DNA from: Hyphomicrobiales bacterium
Lineage (GTDB): Bacteria > Pseudomonadota > Alphaproteobacteria > Rhizobiales > Beijerinckiaceae
Reading direction: 5' to 3'
Assembly: GCA_027483505.1 (NCBI GenBank)
Contig: JAIXUP010000038.1
Location: 1-57,737, forward strand
Length of the DNA: 57,737 nt
Shown: piece after piece, positions 37,169 to 46,697 of the stretch
Layout: each line of letters begins with the position of its first letter
Numbering within the stretch: the stretch's first letter is position 1
Made by a program: the position numbers and the translations under genes
Notes under the pieces: generated by a model
Database searches by the model: none
Told to the model about the DNA's origin: nothing
Seen by the model: the letters and a program-made list of their open reading frames with translations, nothing else

Positions 37169-37921
37169 ATGCATTCGATGCACAGCGCTGCCAACATCGT
37201 CATGCCGGCAACGGTCAGGAAGAAGCTCGACAGGATGGCGGCCGGTTACCGCGAGGCGGCCGGCGGCGATGGTGCAGGCAGGGCTTCCGCGCTGATGATC
37301 GTGGCTGCCGGCATATTCGGCGTCATCTTCGTCCTCGACCTGATTTTCGGCATGATGAGATGGCAGCACTGGACCGTTCTCGCAGGGGGTTCGGCGGTGA
37401 TGATCCTGTTCGTGATCGTGCCGTCGGTGCTGGTGTCCCGCAAGAGCGCACCCGCCTTCAAGGCGCTGGCGGGAGAGATCGAGCGCCTGATCGCCAGCGG
37501 CCAGGTCGAGCATGTCGTCGTCGAGATCACGGACCGGCATTGGTTCCTCGAACACGAGCATGGCATCATCGCATTGCTGCCGGCTTGTGAACGGCGGACG
37601 CTCTATCTCGACATCAGCAGCGTGGCGGATGATCCCCGCCATGACCGCTGGTGGACGAAGGGGAGGATTTTTCACCGCCGCTGGAGCTGGCATTGCGCCA
37701 GGGCTGGCACTGGCGAGCAACTGGCGACGCTCTCCTTCAAGGCGGCCGGCGAACCTTTCAGCCCGCGCCTGTTCGCGCGGGAAGCGGGACGCTACGATCC
37801 CGATGTCGGCGCTGACATGTTCGAGTGGCTCGGCAGCCCGGCCGACGGTGACCTCATGGACCGGCCATTCGACGAGATCGACAGCTGGCTTCGCGCGCAC
37901 TTGCCTGCGATGGCGGCATAA
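37169..37921 (+). CDS. Membrane protein of unknown function
   Basis: 250 residues with two membrane helices (about 40-61 and 68-90) near the N-terminus and a C-terminal cytosolic domain with aromatic and acidic motifs (ITDRHWFLEHEHGIIALLPA). No family recognised. Possible starts are ATG 37169 and ATG 37178. It lies 110 bases after the L,D-transpeptidase. A relative of PH-domain-like membrane proteins is conceivable but not shown. Confidence 0.7.
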   Translation: MHSMHSAANIVMPATVRKKLDRMAAGYREAAGGDGAGRASALMIVAAGIFGVIFVLDLIFGMMRWQHWTVLAGGSAVMILFVIVPSVLVSRKSAPAFKALAGEIERLIASGQVEHVVVEITDRHWFLEHEHGIIALLPACERRTLYLDISSVADDPRHDRWWTKGRIFHRRWSWHCARAGTGEQLATLSFKAAGEPFSPRLFAREAGRYDPDVGADMFEWLGSPADGDLMDRPFDEIDSWLRAHLPAMAA

Positions 37922-37950
37922 GGGTCGCGGGCCGGCAAGGATGTGCCGCC

Positions 37951-38325
37951 CTATTTCGGCGCGAACGGGTTGACCCAACCGCGCGCGCTGCCGCGCTGTT
38001 CCGGATAGGCGACCGTCAGATAGTCCAGCAAAACCTTGCGCATCGCGGCATCGGGCGCCGGCATGCTGTGCCGCGTGGTCATCCATGACAGCGTCTCGTC
38101 CCAGCGCTCGCGGCTCATGCCCTGACGACCGACGACCTGGAAGGAGTGACAGCCGATGCAATAGCCGAAGGTCTCGTCGCGGCCGGGGAAGTTCGGGAGC
38201 GAGTCCGGCGTTTCGGTTGCCTCGCCAGTGCGCGTGGACGCCAGGCCCGCGACGGGCAGGGTCAACGACAGGGCGAGCAGGATCGCGGGCAGGAGGCCCG
38301 CAGCAACGACAGGACAGCGCTTCAT
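37951..38325 (-). CDS. c-type cytochrome subunit, SorB-like
   Basis: 124-residue periplasmic cytochrome with a signal peptide (1-29) and a single heme-binding motif CIGCH (Cys56, Cys59, His60). Met residues near 70-94 could supply the sixth ligand. It overlaps the stop of the molybdoenzyme gene (ATGA), matching the SorAB sulfite dehydrogenase arrangement in which this subunit takes electrons from the molybdenum centre. Compared with the characterised SorB it may differ in detail; assignment rests on context. Confidence 0.88.
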   Translation of the reverse strand: MKRCPVVAAGLLPAILLALSLTLPVAGLASTRTGEATETPDSLPNFPGRDETFGYCIGCHSFQVVGRQGMSRERWDETLSWMTTRHSMPAPDAAMRKVLLDYLTVAYPEQRGSARGWVNPFAPK

Positions 38326-39659
38326 CCGACCAGGACCGCGATCCGGTGGAACGGGTTGGCGCCGTAGCCCTGCGGGTTCCAGTTGACGGCCGTGTGCGGC
38401 GTGAACCTGCCTTTGCTGTCGCGGGCCCTGACCCAGAGCTCGAAATAGCCATCGCTGGGCAGCGCGATGCTGCCATTCCAGCGCACCCAGTCATACTTGT
38501 TGCGGCGCGGGGTGAGCGCCATGCGCCGCCAGGTTTGCCCGCCATCGGCCGAAACGTCGACACGTGTGGGGTGCTGTTCGCCGCCCCAGGCCGCCCCGCG
38601 GATCGCGATCTCGCGGGTGCCCGCGGCGAGACGCGTGCCATTGGCCGGGGCCGTGATCACCGCGCGGGTCGGCATGGATGTCATGTCGGCAAAGTTGGTG
38701 CGGCCGTCGGCGTTCGAGCCGGGAACGATCGGCACTGTCGGAACGCGGTAGGAGGTGCCACCCATGCCCGAGCCGTCATGCGGATCCTTGCGGATCAGCA
38801 CGCGGGTCAGCCATTTCTGCGACAGCGAACCAGGCCAGCCGGGCACCATGAGCCGCACCGGACCGCCATGGATGAAGGGCAGCGGCTGTCCGTTCATGCC
38901 CCAGACGATCAGGGTGTGCGGGTCGAGCGCCTTCTCGACCGGCATGCCACGCGAAATGGCCTGGCGGGTCGTGTCGCCGGAGAGATGCGGGTCGGCGCCG
39001 AAGAAGCCGGTGAACTTGCCGTCCGGCTTCAGTCCGGCGGCGCGCAGCACATCGGCGAGCGCGACGCCTGTCCACTCCGCGCAACTGGCCCCGCCATTGG
39101 TCCACTGGTTGCCACGCGCCGCCGGCATGAAGAAGGAGCGCCCGTTGCCGCCGCATTCGAGCACCATGCGATAGGTGCGCGCCTTGAATCGCTGCTTCAG
39201 TTCGCCCAGCGTGATGGCCAGCGGGCGGTCGACCTCGCCATCGATGCGGATCGACCAGGCATCAGCACTGGCCGTGCGGTCCTCCGGCAAAAGGCCGTTG
39301 TTTCGCACGAAAAACCGGCCGACCGGCGTGGTCGGGTCATCCATAAGGGCTTCGGGCGTTTCAGCAACGAGCGGCCGGTCGCCGAGCACGACGAGGCCTC
39401 GGTCCTTGCCGGGATAGTCGAGGAATTGCGGGCCCCGGGGCGCAGCTGGCGGTGCGGCCGGAGCGGGTGCCGGTGCAGCACCTGCCGCCGGGGGTGTGGT
39501 CTGGGCAACCGCTTCGCCTACGCCAACCATGGCGGCGGAGCCCAGCGCGGCGACGCCGGCTCCCGCCAGGAAGGCGCGGCGCGACGCCGCCACCCCGTGC
39601 GCCTCACCCTCCGGCATGACGGGACCATGGTGGCCGAGCGGCGTTCCTGATGAATGCAT
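38322..39659 (-). CDS. Sulfite dehydrogenase, molybdopterin subunit (SorA/SorT-like)
   Basis: 445 residues. Twin-arginine signal (SRRAFLAG, Arg27-Arg28) for folded export to the periplasm, a Pro/Ala-rich linker, then a sulfite oxidase-type molybdopterin domain with Mo-ligand Cys169 in LECGGNGRSFF, and a C-terminal dimerisation domain (about 330-445). It oxidises sulfite to sulfate and passes electrons to the cytochrome. The downstream cytochrome gene overlaps it by four bases. The substrate could also be another oxyanion. Confidence 0.9.
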   Translation of the reverse strand: MHSSGTPLGHHGPVMPEGEAHGVAASRRAFLAGAGVAALGSAAMVGVGEAVAQTTPPAAGAAPAPAPAAPPAAPRGPQFLDYPGKDRGLVVLGDRPLVAETPEALMDDPTTPVGRFFVRNNGLLPEDRTASADAWSIRIDGEVDRPLAITLGELKQRFKARTYRMVLECGGNGRSFFMPAARGNQWTNGGASCAEWTGVALADVLRAAGLKPDGKFTGFFGADPHLSGDTTRQAISRGMPVEKALDPHTLIVWGMNGQPLPFIHGGPVRLMVPGWPGSLSQKWLTRVLIRKDPHDGSGMGGTSYRVPTVPIVPGSNADGRTNFADMTSMPTRAVITAPANGTRLAAGTREIAIRGAAWGGEQHPTRVDVSADGGQTWRRMALTPRRNKYDWVRWNGSIALPSDGYFELWVRARDSKGRFTPHTAVNWNPQGYGANPFHRIAVLVG

Positions 39660-39778
39660 TGGTTCCTCCCGGCGCGCTTTCCGCGCCTGTGTCGTTGCGG
39701 CGAAGCTAGCGCAGTCTGCCGGGCATTGTCACGCAGGAACGGCAAGGTCCGGCACGCGACGGCTCCAAGGCCAGCGCG

Positions 39779-40402
39779 TCATTTCGTGACCGCCACCGCC
39801 ACTTCGTTGCGGCGCAGGAAGGGCGGCGTGAAGGGCGGATCATAGAACAGGGCGAAGGGCTCGCCTGCGGCCTTCCACAGGGTCGGCGCGAGGCTGTCCA
39901 GCAAATCGCGCTTGCGGGCGGCAAGCTCCTCCAGCGACGAACGGCCGCTGAAGCGCAGCACGGCGAGAGTCTGGCCCGGCACGCTGCCGATGATGACACG
40001 GGCGTCATCCGGGATTGGAGCCGTTTCGGCCGAGACCGATGCGGGCAGGAAAAAGCGCATCCGCACCGCCCCGCCGCTTTCCCGCGCCGTTTCCACGGGA
40101 GCTGTCATCGCGATCTTCTGTGAAGGCTGGCCGCCGCTGGTCTCGACCGGGGCCGTCATCGCCATTTTCGCGCGCGTGCGGTTCTTGCCGAAGATGTAGC
40201 CGGCCAGCCGCGAAAACGCCTCGGATCGCGCCGCATCGTCGCCAAGCCCCTGAACCGTGGTCTCCGCCACAAGCCGGACGCCGTAGCGCCTGATCTCGAC
40301 GGGGCCGATGGTTTCAAGCGCGGTGAAAGGCGGCTGCTCGCTCAATCTGACCCCCACGACGGATGCGGCCGACTCGACGATCGTCTTGACGAATGCATCC
40401 AT
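39779..40402 (-). CDS. SOUL family heme-binding protein
   Basis: 207 residues. The SOUL/HEBP fold is recognisable from IRRYGVRLVAETTV, FSRLAGYIFGKNR, KMAMTAPV (twice, at about 79-86 and 97-104), and RFFLPASV. Characterised members bind heme or other tetrapyrroles in the cytosol; bacterial roles are unclear. ATG at 40402. It lies 101 bases after lepA on the same strand and could be read through from it. Confidence 0.88.
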   Translation of the reverse strand: MDAFVKTIVESAASVVGVRLSEQPPFTALETIGPVEIRRYGVRLVAETTVQGLGDDAARSEAFSRLAGYIFGKNRTRAKMAMTAPVETSGGQPSQKIAMTAPVETARESGGAVRMRFFLPASVSAETAPIPDDARVIIGSVPGQTLAVLRFSGRSSLEELAARKRDLLDSLAPTLWKAAGEPFALFYDPPFTPPFLRRNEVAVAVTK

Positions 40403-40503
40403 CGGGCCCTGGCCTTGTCACAAGCTGCCGCGCAACCGGCGCACGCCACGAAAAACGTAGCCGCCCTGCGCAGGCGCAACGCCCCGGCCCCGGAAAAGTT
40501 CCG

Positions 40504-42306
40504 TCAATCCATCTTCAAAGCCGCGATGAAGGCTTCCTGCGGGATGTCGACCTTGCCGAACTGGCGCATCTTCTTCTTGCCCTCCTTCTGCTTCTCCAGC
40601 AGCTTTCGCTTGCGGGTGATGTCGCCGCCATAGCACTTGGCGGTGACGTCCTTGCGCAGGGCGCGGATGGTTTCGCGGGCGATGATCTTGCCGCCGAGAG
40701 CAGCCTGGATCGGGATCTGGAACATGTGCTGCGGGATCAGTTCGCGCAGCTTCTCGCACATCACCCGGCCGCGCATGTCGGCGCGGGAGCGGTGCACGAG
40801 CATCGAGAGCGCATCGACCGGTTCGGCATTGACGAGGATCGACATCTTGACGAGGTCGCCCTCCTTGTACTCGGTGATGGCGTAGTCGAATGACGCATAG
40901 CCCTTCGACACCGATTTCAGCCGGTCGTAGAAGTCGAACACGACCTCGTTGAGCGGCAGGTCATAGACCACCTTGGCGCGGGAGCCGACATAGCCAAGGT
41001 CGATCTGGATGCCGCGGCGGTCCTGGCAGAGCTTCAGCACCGAGCCCAGATATTCATCCGGCGTGAGGATGGTGGCGCGGATCCAGGGCTCCTCGATCGC
41101 CTCGATCTTCATCACATCGGGCATGTCGGCCGGATTGTGCAGTTCGATCACCTCCCCGTCCGTCTGCAGGATGCGGTAGACCACGGACGGCGCGGTGGCG
41201 ATCAGGTCGAGATTGAACTCGCGGCTGAGGCGCTCCTGCACGATCTCGAGATGCAGCAGGCCAAGAAAGCCGCAGCGGAAGCCGAAGCCGAGCGCCGCCG
41301 AGGTCTCCATCTCATAGGAGAAGCTGGCGTCGTTAAGGCGCAGCTTGCCGAGCGCCGAGCGCAACTCGTCGAACTCCGCCGCATCGACCGGGAACAGGCC
41401 GCAGAACACCACCGGCTGCACCGGCTTGAAGCCCGGCAGCGGCTCGGCGCAGGGCTTGCGGTCATCCGTGATGGTGTCGCCGACGCGGGTGTCAGCCACC
41501 TCCTTGATCGAGGCAGTGATGACGCCGACCTCGCCGGGGCCGAGGCTTTCGACGGTGACGAGCTTGGGCGTGAGATAGCCGACGCGCTCGACATCGTAGA
41601 CGGCACCGGCGCGCATCATCTTGATGCGCTGGCCCTTCTTCAGCGTGCCGTCGATGATCCTGACGAGTACAACGACGCCGAGGTAGTTGTCATACCAGGA
41701 GTCGACCAGCATCGCCTTCAGCGTCGCGTCCGGATCGCCCTTGGGGGCCGGCAGCCGCGTGACGATGGCCTCCAGCACCGCCTCGATGTTGAGGCCGGTC
41801 TTGGCCGAGATCGGCACCGCTTGCGAGGCATCGAGGCCAATCACCTCCTCGATCTGTTCCTTGACGCGTTCCGGCTCGGCGGCCGGCAGGTCGACCTTGT
41901 TCAGAACCGGCACGATCTCGTGATTGGCGTCGAGCGCCTGATAGACGTTGGCAAGGGTCTGCGCTTCCACACCCTGCGATGCATCGACCACCAGCAGCGA
42001 GCCTTCGCAGGCGGCGAGACTGCGCGAGACCTCATAGGCGAAGTCGACATGGCCGGGCGTGTCCATCAGGTTGAGGATGTAGGTCTTGCCGTCGTGGGCC
42101 TTGTAATGCAGGCGGACGGTCTGGGCCTTGATGGTAATGCCGCGCTCGCGCTCGATATCCATCGAGTCGAGCACCTGTTCGGTCATCTCGCGCGCCGACA
42201 GGCCGCCCGTGAGCTGGATCAGCCGGTCGGCCAGCGTGGATTTGCCATGGTCGATGTGCGCAACGATCGAGAAGTTGCGGATGTTGTCGATGCTTTGCGT
42301 TGTCAT
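40504..42306 (-). CDS. lepA: Translation elongation factor 4 (LepA)
   Basis: 600-residue ribosomal GTPase that back-translocates or remodels stalled ribosomes. The G1 motif AHIDHGKST (16-24), G3 DTPGH, and NKVDLP (G4) are present, along with the LepA-specific C-terminal domain ([20 protein letters not shown]). The ATG at 42306 starts [13 protein letters not shown]; an ATG four codons upstream (42318) is less likely. Confidence 0.97.
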   Translation of the reverse strand: MTTQSIDNIRNFSIVAHIDHGKSTLADRLIQLTGGLSAREMTEQVLDSMDIERERGITIKAQTVRLHYKAHDGKTYILNLMDTPGHVDFAYEVSRSLAACEGSLLVVDASQGVEAQTLANVYQALDANHEIVPVLNKVDLPAAEPERVKEQIEEVIGLDASQAVPISAKTGLNIEAVLEAIVTRLPAPKGDPDATLKAMLVDSWYDNYLGVVVLVRIIDGTLKKGQRIKMMRAGAVYDVERVGYLTPKLVTVESLGPGEVGVITASIKEVADTRVGDTITDDRKPCAEPLPGFKPVQPVVFCGLFPVDAAEFDELRSALGKLRLNDASFSYEMETSAALGFGFRCGFLGLLHLEIVQERLSREFNLDLIATAPSVVYRILQTDGEVIELHNPADMPDVMKIEAIEEPWIRATILTPDEYLGSVLKLCQDRRGIQIDLGYVGSRAKVVYDLPLNEVVFDFYDRLKSVSKGYASFDYAITEYKEGDLVKMSILVNAEPVDALSMLVHRSRADMRGRVMCEKLRELIPQHMFQIPIQAALGGKIIARETIRALRKDVTAKCYGGDITRKRKLLEKQKEGKKKMRQFGKVDIPQEAFIAALKMD

Positions 42307-42377
42307 GCGTGCGCACATAGCAGCGGCACCCCCTTTCGTCGAGGGTTGCGGTGTCGCGGCGCAACCAACGCGCCGCG

Positions 42378-42704
42378 TCAGAGGTGACGCCTACCCCTGC
42401 GCGCGCGGCGACCGGCCTTGATCGCGGCGATGCGCTCGACATCCTCGGCCTGCAGGTAGACGCCGCGCTCGAGGATCTCGAGCGTGTATTCGTCATCCGT
42501 GAGGCCGAGCGCCTCGGCTTTCTCCGCCCGGCGCAGCACCGTGTCATGGCCTGCCGAGCGCCAGGCGCGGCGGTGGGCTGCCTTCCAGGCAAAGTAGTTG
42601 CCCGGACTGCCTCTGCCCCATTCCGGAATGTGCGGCCTGTCCTCAAGCGGCGGGCCGCCATTGTGACCCGGCGCTCCGGGGGCAGGCTTGCGTCTCCGCG
42701 CCAT
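42378..42704 (-). CDS. Conserved-type hypothetical protein, GHNGGPP motif
   Basis: 108 residues. N-terminal [20 protein letters not shown], then a helical region ([36 protein letters not shown]) and a basic tail. The GHNGGPP motif is common in small rhizobial proteins of unknown function. The ATG at 42704 has GGGAG seven bases upstream, better than the codon at 42716. Sits 71 bases upstream of lepA on the same strand. Confidence 0.72.
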   Translation of the reverse strand: MARRRKPAPGAPGHNGGPPLEDRPHIPEWGRGSPGNYFAWKAAHRRAWRSAGHDTVLRRAEKAEALGLTDDEYTLEILERGVYLQAEDVERIAAIKAGRRARRGRRHL

Positions 42705-42740
42705 GGCAACTCCCACAAGCTGCTTGCTTTCTATGATCAG

Positions 42741-42751
42741 AGAATTATTCT
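42741..42751. promoter_or_regulatory. Palindrome before the XRE-cupin gene
   Basis: Perfect AGAAT-T-ATTCT palindrome, followed by TATAAT at 42754-42759, which overlaps the first ATG (42758). It lies in the short divergent gap between the two genes and is a plausible autoregulatory operator for the XRE regulator. No operator consensus is known to me for this sequence. Confidence 0.4.
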
Positions 42752-42757
42752 GCTATA

Positions 42758-43321
42758 ATGGAAAGCGATGTCAACCACAGGCTGGCCGTGCGCCTCAGGC
42801 AGGCCCGAAGCACACGCGGCTGGACCCTGGAGCAGTTCGCCGAAGCCTCCGGCGTCAGCCGCGCAATGATCTCGAAGATCGAGCGCGCCGAGGTGAGTCC
42901 TACGGCGGCGGTTCTGGCACGTCTGGCCGCTGGCCTTGGGATGAGCATGGCCTCGCTGTTTCCAGCGCCGCGCTCCGCGCCGGAACGCCTCAGCCGCTGG
43001 GATGACCAGAGCGACTGGCGTGACCCGGCCTCGGGTTATATCCGGCGCAACGTCTCCCCCGCGGGCGCTGCCGCCGAGATCGTTTACGTGACCTTCCCCG
43101 CCGGCGGCCGGGTGGTCTTCGATAACTACACCGCCTCCCGCGACATCGAGCAGCAGATCTGGGTGCTGGAAGGGGAGATCGAGATGGGCATCGGACCGGA
43201 CATGACACTGCTCGGCACCGGCGATTGCCTGCTGATGGGGCTTGATCAGCCGATTACATTCCATAACCCCGGCGACAGCGCTGCCCGCTACATCGTCGTC
43301 CTGTCGAAAAGCCGAAACTGA
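42758..43321 (+). CDS. XRE family regulator with cupin domain
   Basis: 187 residues: a helix-turn-helix at about 8-63 (LRQARSTRGWTLEQFAEASG, SRAMISKIERAEVSPTAA) and a C-terminal cupin (about 110-180) that would sense a small ligand. Such proteins usually control adjacent genes. The start is debatable because a TATAAT overlaps the ATG at 42758; the true promoter may lie further upstream. The stop is 12 bases before the next gene, making it the first gene of a four-gene operon with two GNAT enzymes and an exporter. Confidence 0.88.
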   Translation: MESDVNHRLAVRLRQARSTRGWTLEQFAEASGVSRAMISKIERAEVSPTAAVLARLAAGLGMSMASLFPAPRSAPERLSRWDDQSDWRDPASGYIRRNVSPAGAAAEIVYVTFPAGGRVVFDNYTASRDIEQQIWVLEGEIEMGIGPDMTLLGTGDCLLMGLDQPITFHNPGDSAARYIVVLSKSRN

Positions 43322-43333
43322 CGAGTCCGCGCC

Positions 43334-43894
43334 ATGCCTGATCCCGCCCCCGCCTTCACCATCCGCGCGCTGGCGGCCGACGAGGCGCAGGCCCGCGCCG
43401 GCGATCTGGCCGATATCCTGCTCGACTGCGTCGCGGGCGGCGCCTCGGTCTCGTTCATGGCCGACATGACCCGCGCGCAGGCCGTCCGGTTCTGGGGCCG
43501 CGTGGCTGAGGGCGTTGCGACAGGCGAGCGCGTCCTGCTGGTGGCGGAAAGCGCGGGCCGCCTTCTCGGCACAGTGCAGGTGGTCGCGGCGGGCGCTCCC
43601 AACCAGCCACACAGGTCCGATCTCGCCAAAATGCTGGTGCATCGCGACGGGCGCCATCGCGGCATCGGCGCGGCGCTTCTCCGCGCGGCGGAAGCGGCCT
43701 CCCTTGCAGCGGGCTGGTGGCTGATGGTGCTCGACACGGTCGATGACAGTGCGGGGTACAGGCTCTACACGCGCGGCGGCTGGCGCAAGGTTGGCGTCAT
43801 TCCGAACTATGCGCTTTGGCCCGACGGCAGGCTCTGTGCGACCGTGTATTTTTACAAGGATCTGAGAACATCATTGGGGACATCGCCACCATGA
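43334..43894 (+). CDS. GNAT family N-acetyltransferase (first of two)
   Basis: 186 residues. Acetyl-CoA loop RDGRHRGIGAALLRAAE (about residues 98-114), preceded by the beta-4 strand ending MLVH. It also has YRLYTRGGWRKVGVIPNYAL near the C-terminus, which fits amino-compound acetyltransferases. It overlaps the next gene by four bases (ATGA). Substrate unknown. Confidence 0.88.
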   Translation: MPDPAPAFTIRALAADEAQARAGDLADILLDCVAGGASVSFMADMTRAQAVRFWGRVAEGVATGERVLLVAESAGRLLGTVQVVAAGAPNQPHRSDLAKMLVHRDGRHRGIGAALLRAAEAASLAAGWWLMVLDTVDDSAGYRLYTRGGWRKVGVIPNYALWPDGRLCATVYFYKDLRTSLGTSPP

Positions 43895-44391
43895 ACCCTT
43901 CCATCCGGCTGCGTGGTGCGACATATGCCGACCTGCCCGCCATCCTTGCCATCCATAATGACGCCATCGCAAACACGCTGGCCATATGGACGAGCACGCC
44001 GGCGAGTCTTGAAAGCCGCGCGGCATTGATGGAGTCCCGACACCTCGCCGGGTATCCATTCCTCGCGGCGATCCGGCAGGACGAATTGGTAGGCTACGCA
44101 AGTTTCGGCGCGTTTCGCACTGGCGACGGCTACAGCCAGACAGTTGAGCATTCCATCTATGTGCGTGGCGATGCACGAGGACAAGGCATCGGTGCCATGC
44201 TTCTCAACGCCTTGATCGAAGAGGCGAAATCGCGCGACATACATGTCATGATCGGCGGAATCGAAGCTGGTAACTCTGCATCCTTGGCGCTGCATGCCCG
44301 GCTCGGGTTCGTGGAAGCTGGACGCCTGCCGCAAACAGGCCGCAAGTTCGGGCGCTGGCTGGACCTCGTCCTGATGCAGAAAATACTGTGA
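43891..44391 (+). CDS. GNAT family N-acetyltransferase, phosphinothricin acetyltransferase-like
   Basis: 166 residues. IRLRGATYADLPAILAIHND and HSIYVRGDARGQGIGAMLLN (acetyl-CoA loop), then MIGGIEAGNSASLALHARLG and FVEAGRLPQTGRKFGRWLD, which closely follow the layout of the PAT/Bar acetyltransferases. Real substrates in this subfamily include phosphinothricin, methionine sulfone/sulfoximine and other amines, so the chemistry here is not proven. Its ATG overlaps the previous stop; its own stop overlaps the exporter start (GTGA). Confidence 0.9.
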   Translation: MNPSIRLRGATYADLPAILAIHNDAIANTLAIWTSTPASLESRAALMESRHLAGYPFLAAIRQDELVGYASFGAFRTGDGYSQTVEHSIYVRGDARGQGIGAMLLNALIEEAKSRDIHVMIGGIEAGNSASLALHARLGFVEAGRLPQTGRKFGRWLDLVLMQKIL

Positions 44392-45230
44392 TCGGGACCC
44401 TTCCCTTCCTCGCCATCATGGCGAGCGCCCTGCTTCATGCCACGTGGAACGCGCTGGCGCGGTCGCACAAGAACCCCGGCGACATCATGGTAACCGCCGT
44501 GATGGCGTCCGGGCTCATGAGCATCCCACTCCTGCTGGTCACCGGATTGCCCCCCCGCGCGGCGTTGCCGTGGTTGGTCGGCGGCGTGGTCATCAACAGC
44601 ATCGGCATCAGAGCCGCGATGATCGCCTACACGCGGACGAGCTACGGGCTGGCCTACCCGATCATGCGGGCCGGCATTCCGCTTCTGGCCCTGCCGACCG
44701 CGATCCTGCTGTTCAATGAGTGGCCGACGGCTGGAGGCGCGGTCGGCGTGCTGCTGATTTCCTGCGCCCTGATCCTGTTGGCCTTCATCGCCAGCCGGTC
44801 AGGCAAGGCGGAGCTGTCGGGCGTCGGCTACGCCTTGCTGGCGGCCCTGTGCGGCGCCGGCTATGTCACCTCCGATGCGATGGGCGTGAGGCTGAGCCCA
44901 GTGATCTGGAGTTATGCCGGAGCGGTCTCGCTGGGCAACTGCCTCGTTCTGGCGCTGATGATGCGCCTCGAAGGCCGCAACCCCGCGAAACTGCTGGCCG
45001 CAAACTACGCCCGCGCCTTCTTCGTGGCCAGCCTCTCGACATCGAGCTTCTTTCTGTACGTCTGGGCGCTGAACGTCACGCCTGTCGCGCTGGCGGCGGC
45101 CCTGCGCGAAACATCGGTGCTGTTCGCGACAGCCATTGCGGCCTTCGTACTGAAGGAAAAGATCACGGCATTGCACTGGTGCGCGGCCTTGATGGCGCTC
45201 GCCGGGATTGCCGCGATGAAGATGTTCTGA
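44388..45230 (+). CDS. DMT/EamA-family transporter
   Basis: 280 residues, about ten membrane helices in two EamA repeats (ALLHATWNALARSHKN at the start; ALRETSVLFATAIAAFVLKE in the second repeat). The start is GTG 44388 overlapping the GNAT stop. As the last gene of the XRE-cupin/GNAT/GNAT/DMT unit, it could export the acetylated product or its toxic precursor; this is inference. Confidence 0.9.
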   Translation: MIGTLPFLAIMASALLHATWNALARSHKNPGDIMVTAVMASGLMSIPLLLVTGLPPRAALPWLVGGVVINSIGIRAAMIAYTRTSYGLAYPIMRAGIPLLALPTAILLFNEWPTAGGAVGVLLISCALILLAFIASRSGKAELSGVGYALLAALCGAGYVTSDAMGVRLSPVIWSYAGAVSLGNCLVLALMMRLEGRNPAKLLAANYARAFFVASLSTSSFFLYVWALNVTPVALAAALRETSVLFATAIAAFVLKEKITALHWCAALMALAGIAAMKMF

Positions 45231-45290
45231 GGGCCGGGCGCTCTTGTTCTTCCGATTGTCTCGGCGGCCCAAGTGTGGGATGGCACCGCC

Positions 45291-46208
45291 ATGGCGACCA
45301 TCTCCCCGATCGACGAACTGATCACCCTGCGCGACATCCTGCGCTATGCCGTCAGCCGCTTCAGGGCGGCGGACCTCGTGCACGCCCATGGGGCCACGAC
45401 GGCGCTCGATGAAGCGGCCTATCTCATCCTCGAAACCCTGCACCTGCCCGTCGACCAGCTCGAGCCCTTTGTCGATGCACGGCTGACGCGGGCGGAGCGC
45501 GAGACGCTGATCGGGCTGATCGAGACACGGATCACGACACGCAAGCCGGCTGCCTATCTCACAGGCCGCACCTATATCCAGGGCGTTCCCTTCAAGGTCG
45601 ACGAACGGGTCATCGTGCCGCGCTCCTATATCGGCGAAATGCTGTTTTCCGGCCTCTTCGGGGGCGATGACTTCACGCTGATCGACGACGTGCAGGCGGT
45701 GACGAGCGTGCTGGACCTGTGCACCGGCTCCGGCTGCCTGGCGATCCTTGCGGCGCACATCTTCCCCAACGCCCGGATCGACGCGGTGGAGCTGTCGGCC
45801 GACGCCCTCGCGGTCGCGCGCGAGAATGTTGCCGAAAGCGGATTTGCGGATCGGATCAGCCTGTTCCAGGGCGACCTGTTCGCACCGGTGAAGGGCAGGA
45901 CCTATGATCTCATCATCACGAACCCGCCCTATGTCGATGCGCAGACGATGGCTGAGCTGCCGCCTGAGTTCCGCGCCGAACCGGCCATGGCGCTCGATGG
46001 CGGCGAGGACGGCATGGACATCGTCCGTCGCATCCTGAAGGATGCCGGTCGGCATCTGACGAAGGCGGGCGGCTTGATCTGCGAGATCGGGACGGACCGC
46101 GAGATCCTCGACGAAGAGTACCCGGCCATCGATTTTCTCTGGCTCGACAGCGTCGAAAGCAGCGGCGAGGTCTTCTGGGTCACCGCAAACCAGCTGCGCA
46201 AGATCTGA
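45291..46208 (+). CDS. prmB: Ribosomal protein L3 N5-glutamine methyltransferase PrmB
   Basis: 305-residue class I SAM-dependent methyltransferase of the HemK/PrmC family. Residues 142-149 (DLCTGSGC) bind SAM, and NPPY at 211-214 is the catalytic glutamine-modifying motif. The N-terminal helical domain and the PRSYIGEML segment are typical of PrmB. The ATG at 45291 is preferred over GTG 45273, although the ribosome site is weak in both cases. Confidence 0.9.
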   Translation: MATISPIDELITLRDILRYAVSRFRAADLVHAHGATTALDEAAYLILETLHLPVDQLEPFVDARLTRAERETLIGLIETRITTRKPAAYLTGRTYIQGVPFKVDERVIVPRSYIGEMLFSGLFGGDDFTLIDDVQAVTSVLDLCTGSGCLAILAAHIFPNARIDAVELSADALAVARENVAESGFADRISLFQGDLFAPVKGRTYDLIITNPPYVDAQTMAELPPEFRAEPAMALDGGEDGMDIVRRILKDAGRHLTKAGGLICEIGTDREILDEEYPAIDFLWLDSVESSGEVFWVTANQLRKI

Positions 46209-46274
46209 GCATGTTGCTGCGCTGCACAATAAAATGGCTTGACCGGACGACTCTTTTCACACCCTAGTATCCAC

Positions 46275-46598
46275 ATGACAAAAGGCCTTCTGCTGGCTCC
46301 CCTCGTCGTGGCGCAACGTGCGCCGCTTCTTTGGCTCGAAATGTGTGGACTTGGCGGCGGCTCGCGCGAGACCGAACGCATGGTCGAAGAAAAGTTTGCC
46401 GCAGCAGCGGAAGGCGCCATGGCGATGCAGGCTGAGCTCCAGTCCATCTGGTGGCAGTCGACGCTGGCGATGTGGCAGGGTATTCGTCCGCCGACCTTCG
46501 TTCAGGCCGGAACGCGCCTGACGAATGCAGCGCTGAGGCCGGCCGCCCGACGCGTCAAATCCAACGCCAAACGGCTGGCCGCGCCCAAAAAGCCCTAG
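46275..46598 (+). CDS. Small helical protein, possibly phasin-like
   Basis: 107 residues: an N-terminal hydrophobic part (LLLAPLVVAQRAPLLWLEM), then a helical region (EEKFAAAAEGAMAMQAELQS, IWWQSTLAMWQG) and a basic tail. The AAEGAMAMQ and TLAMW pattern recalls phasins, but no PHA synthesis gene is near, so this is only a suggestion. I chose the ATG at 46275; the in-frame start at 46239 adds 12 residues of unlikely sequence. Confidence 0.6.
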   Translation: MTKGLLLAPLVVAQRAPLLWLEMCGLGGGSRETERMVEEKFAAAAEGAMAMQAELQSIWWQSTLAMWQGIRPPTFVQAGTRLTNAALRPAARRVKSNAKRLAAPKKP

Positions 46599-46697
46599 CC
46601 TGCAGGAGTGCGCAGCCGCTGTGCGCATTCACCCTGAGGCCAAGCCGCTGCGAATGCGTTAGAGAGACGGCATGATTAACGCCGTTTCCCGCCCGCA

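Noticed and set aside
42754..42759. TATAAT over the start of the XRE-cupin gene as its promoter.
   Set aside because: It overlaps the start codon, so it could only serve a later start or be chance; no matching -35 seen.
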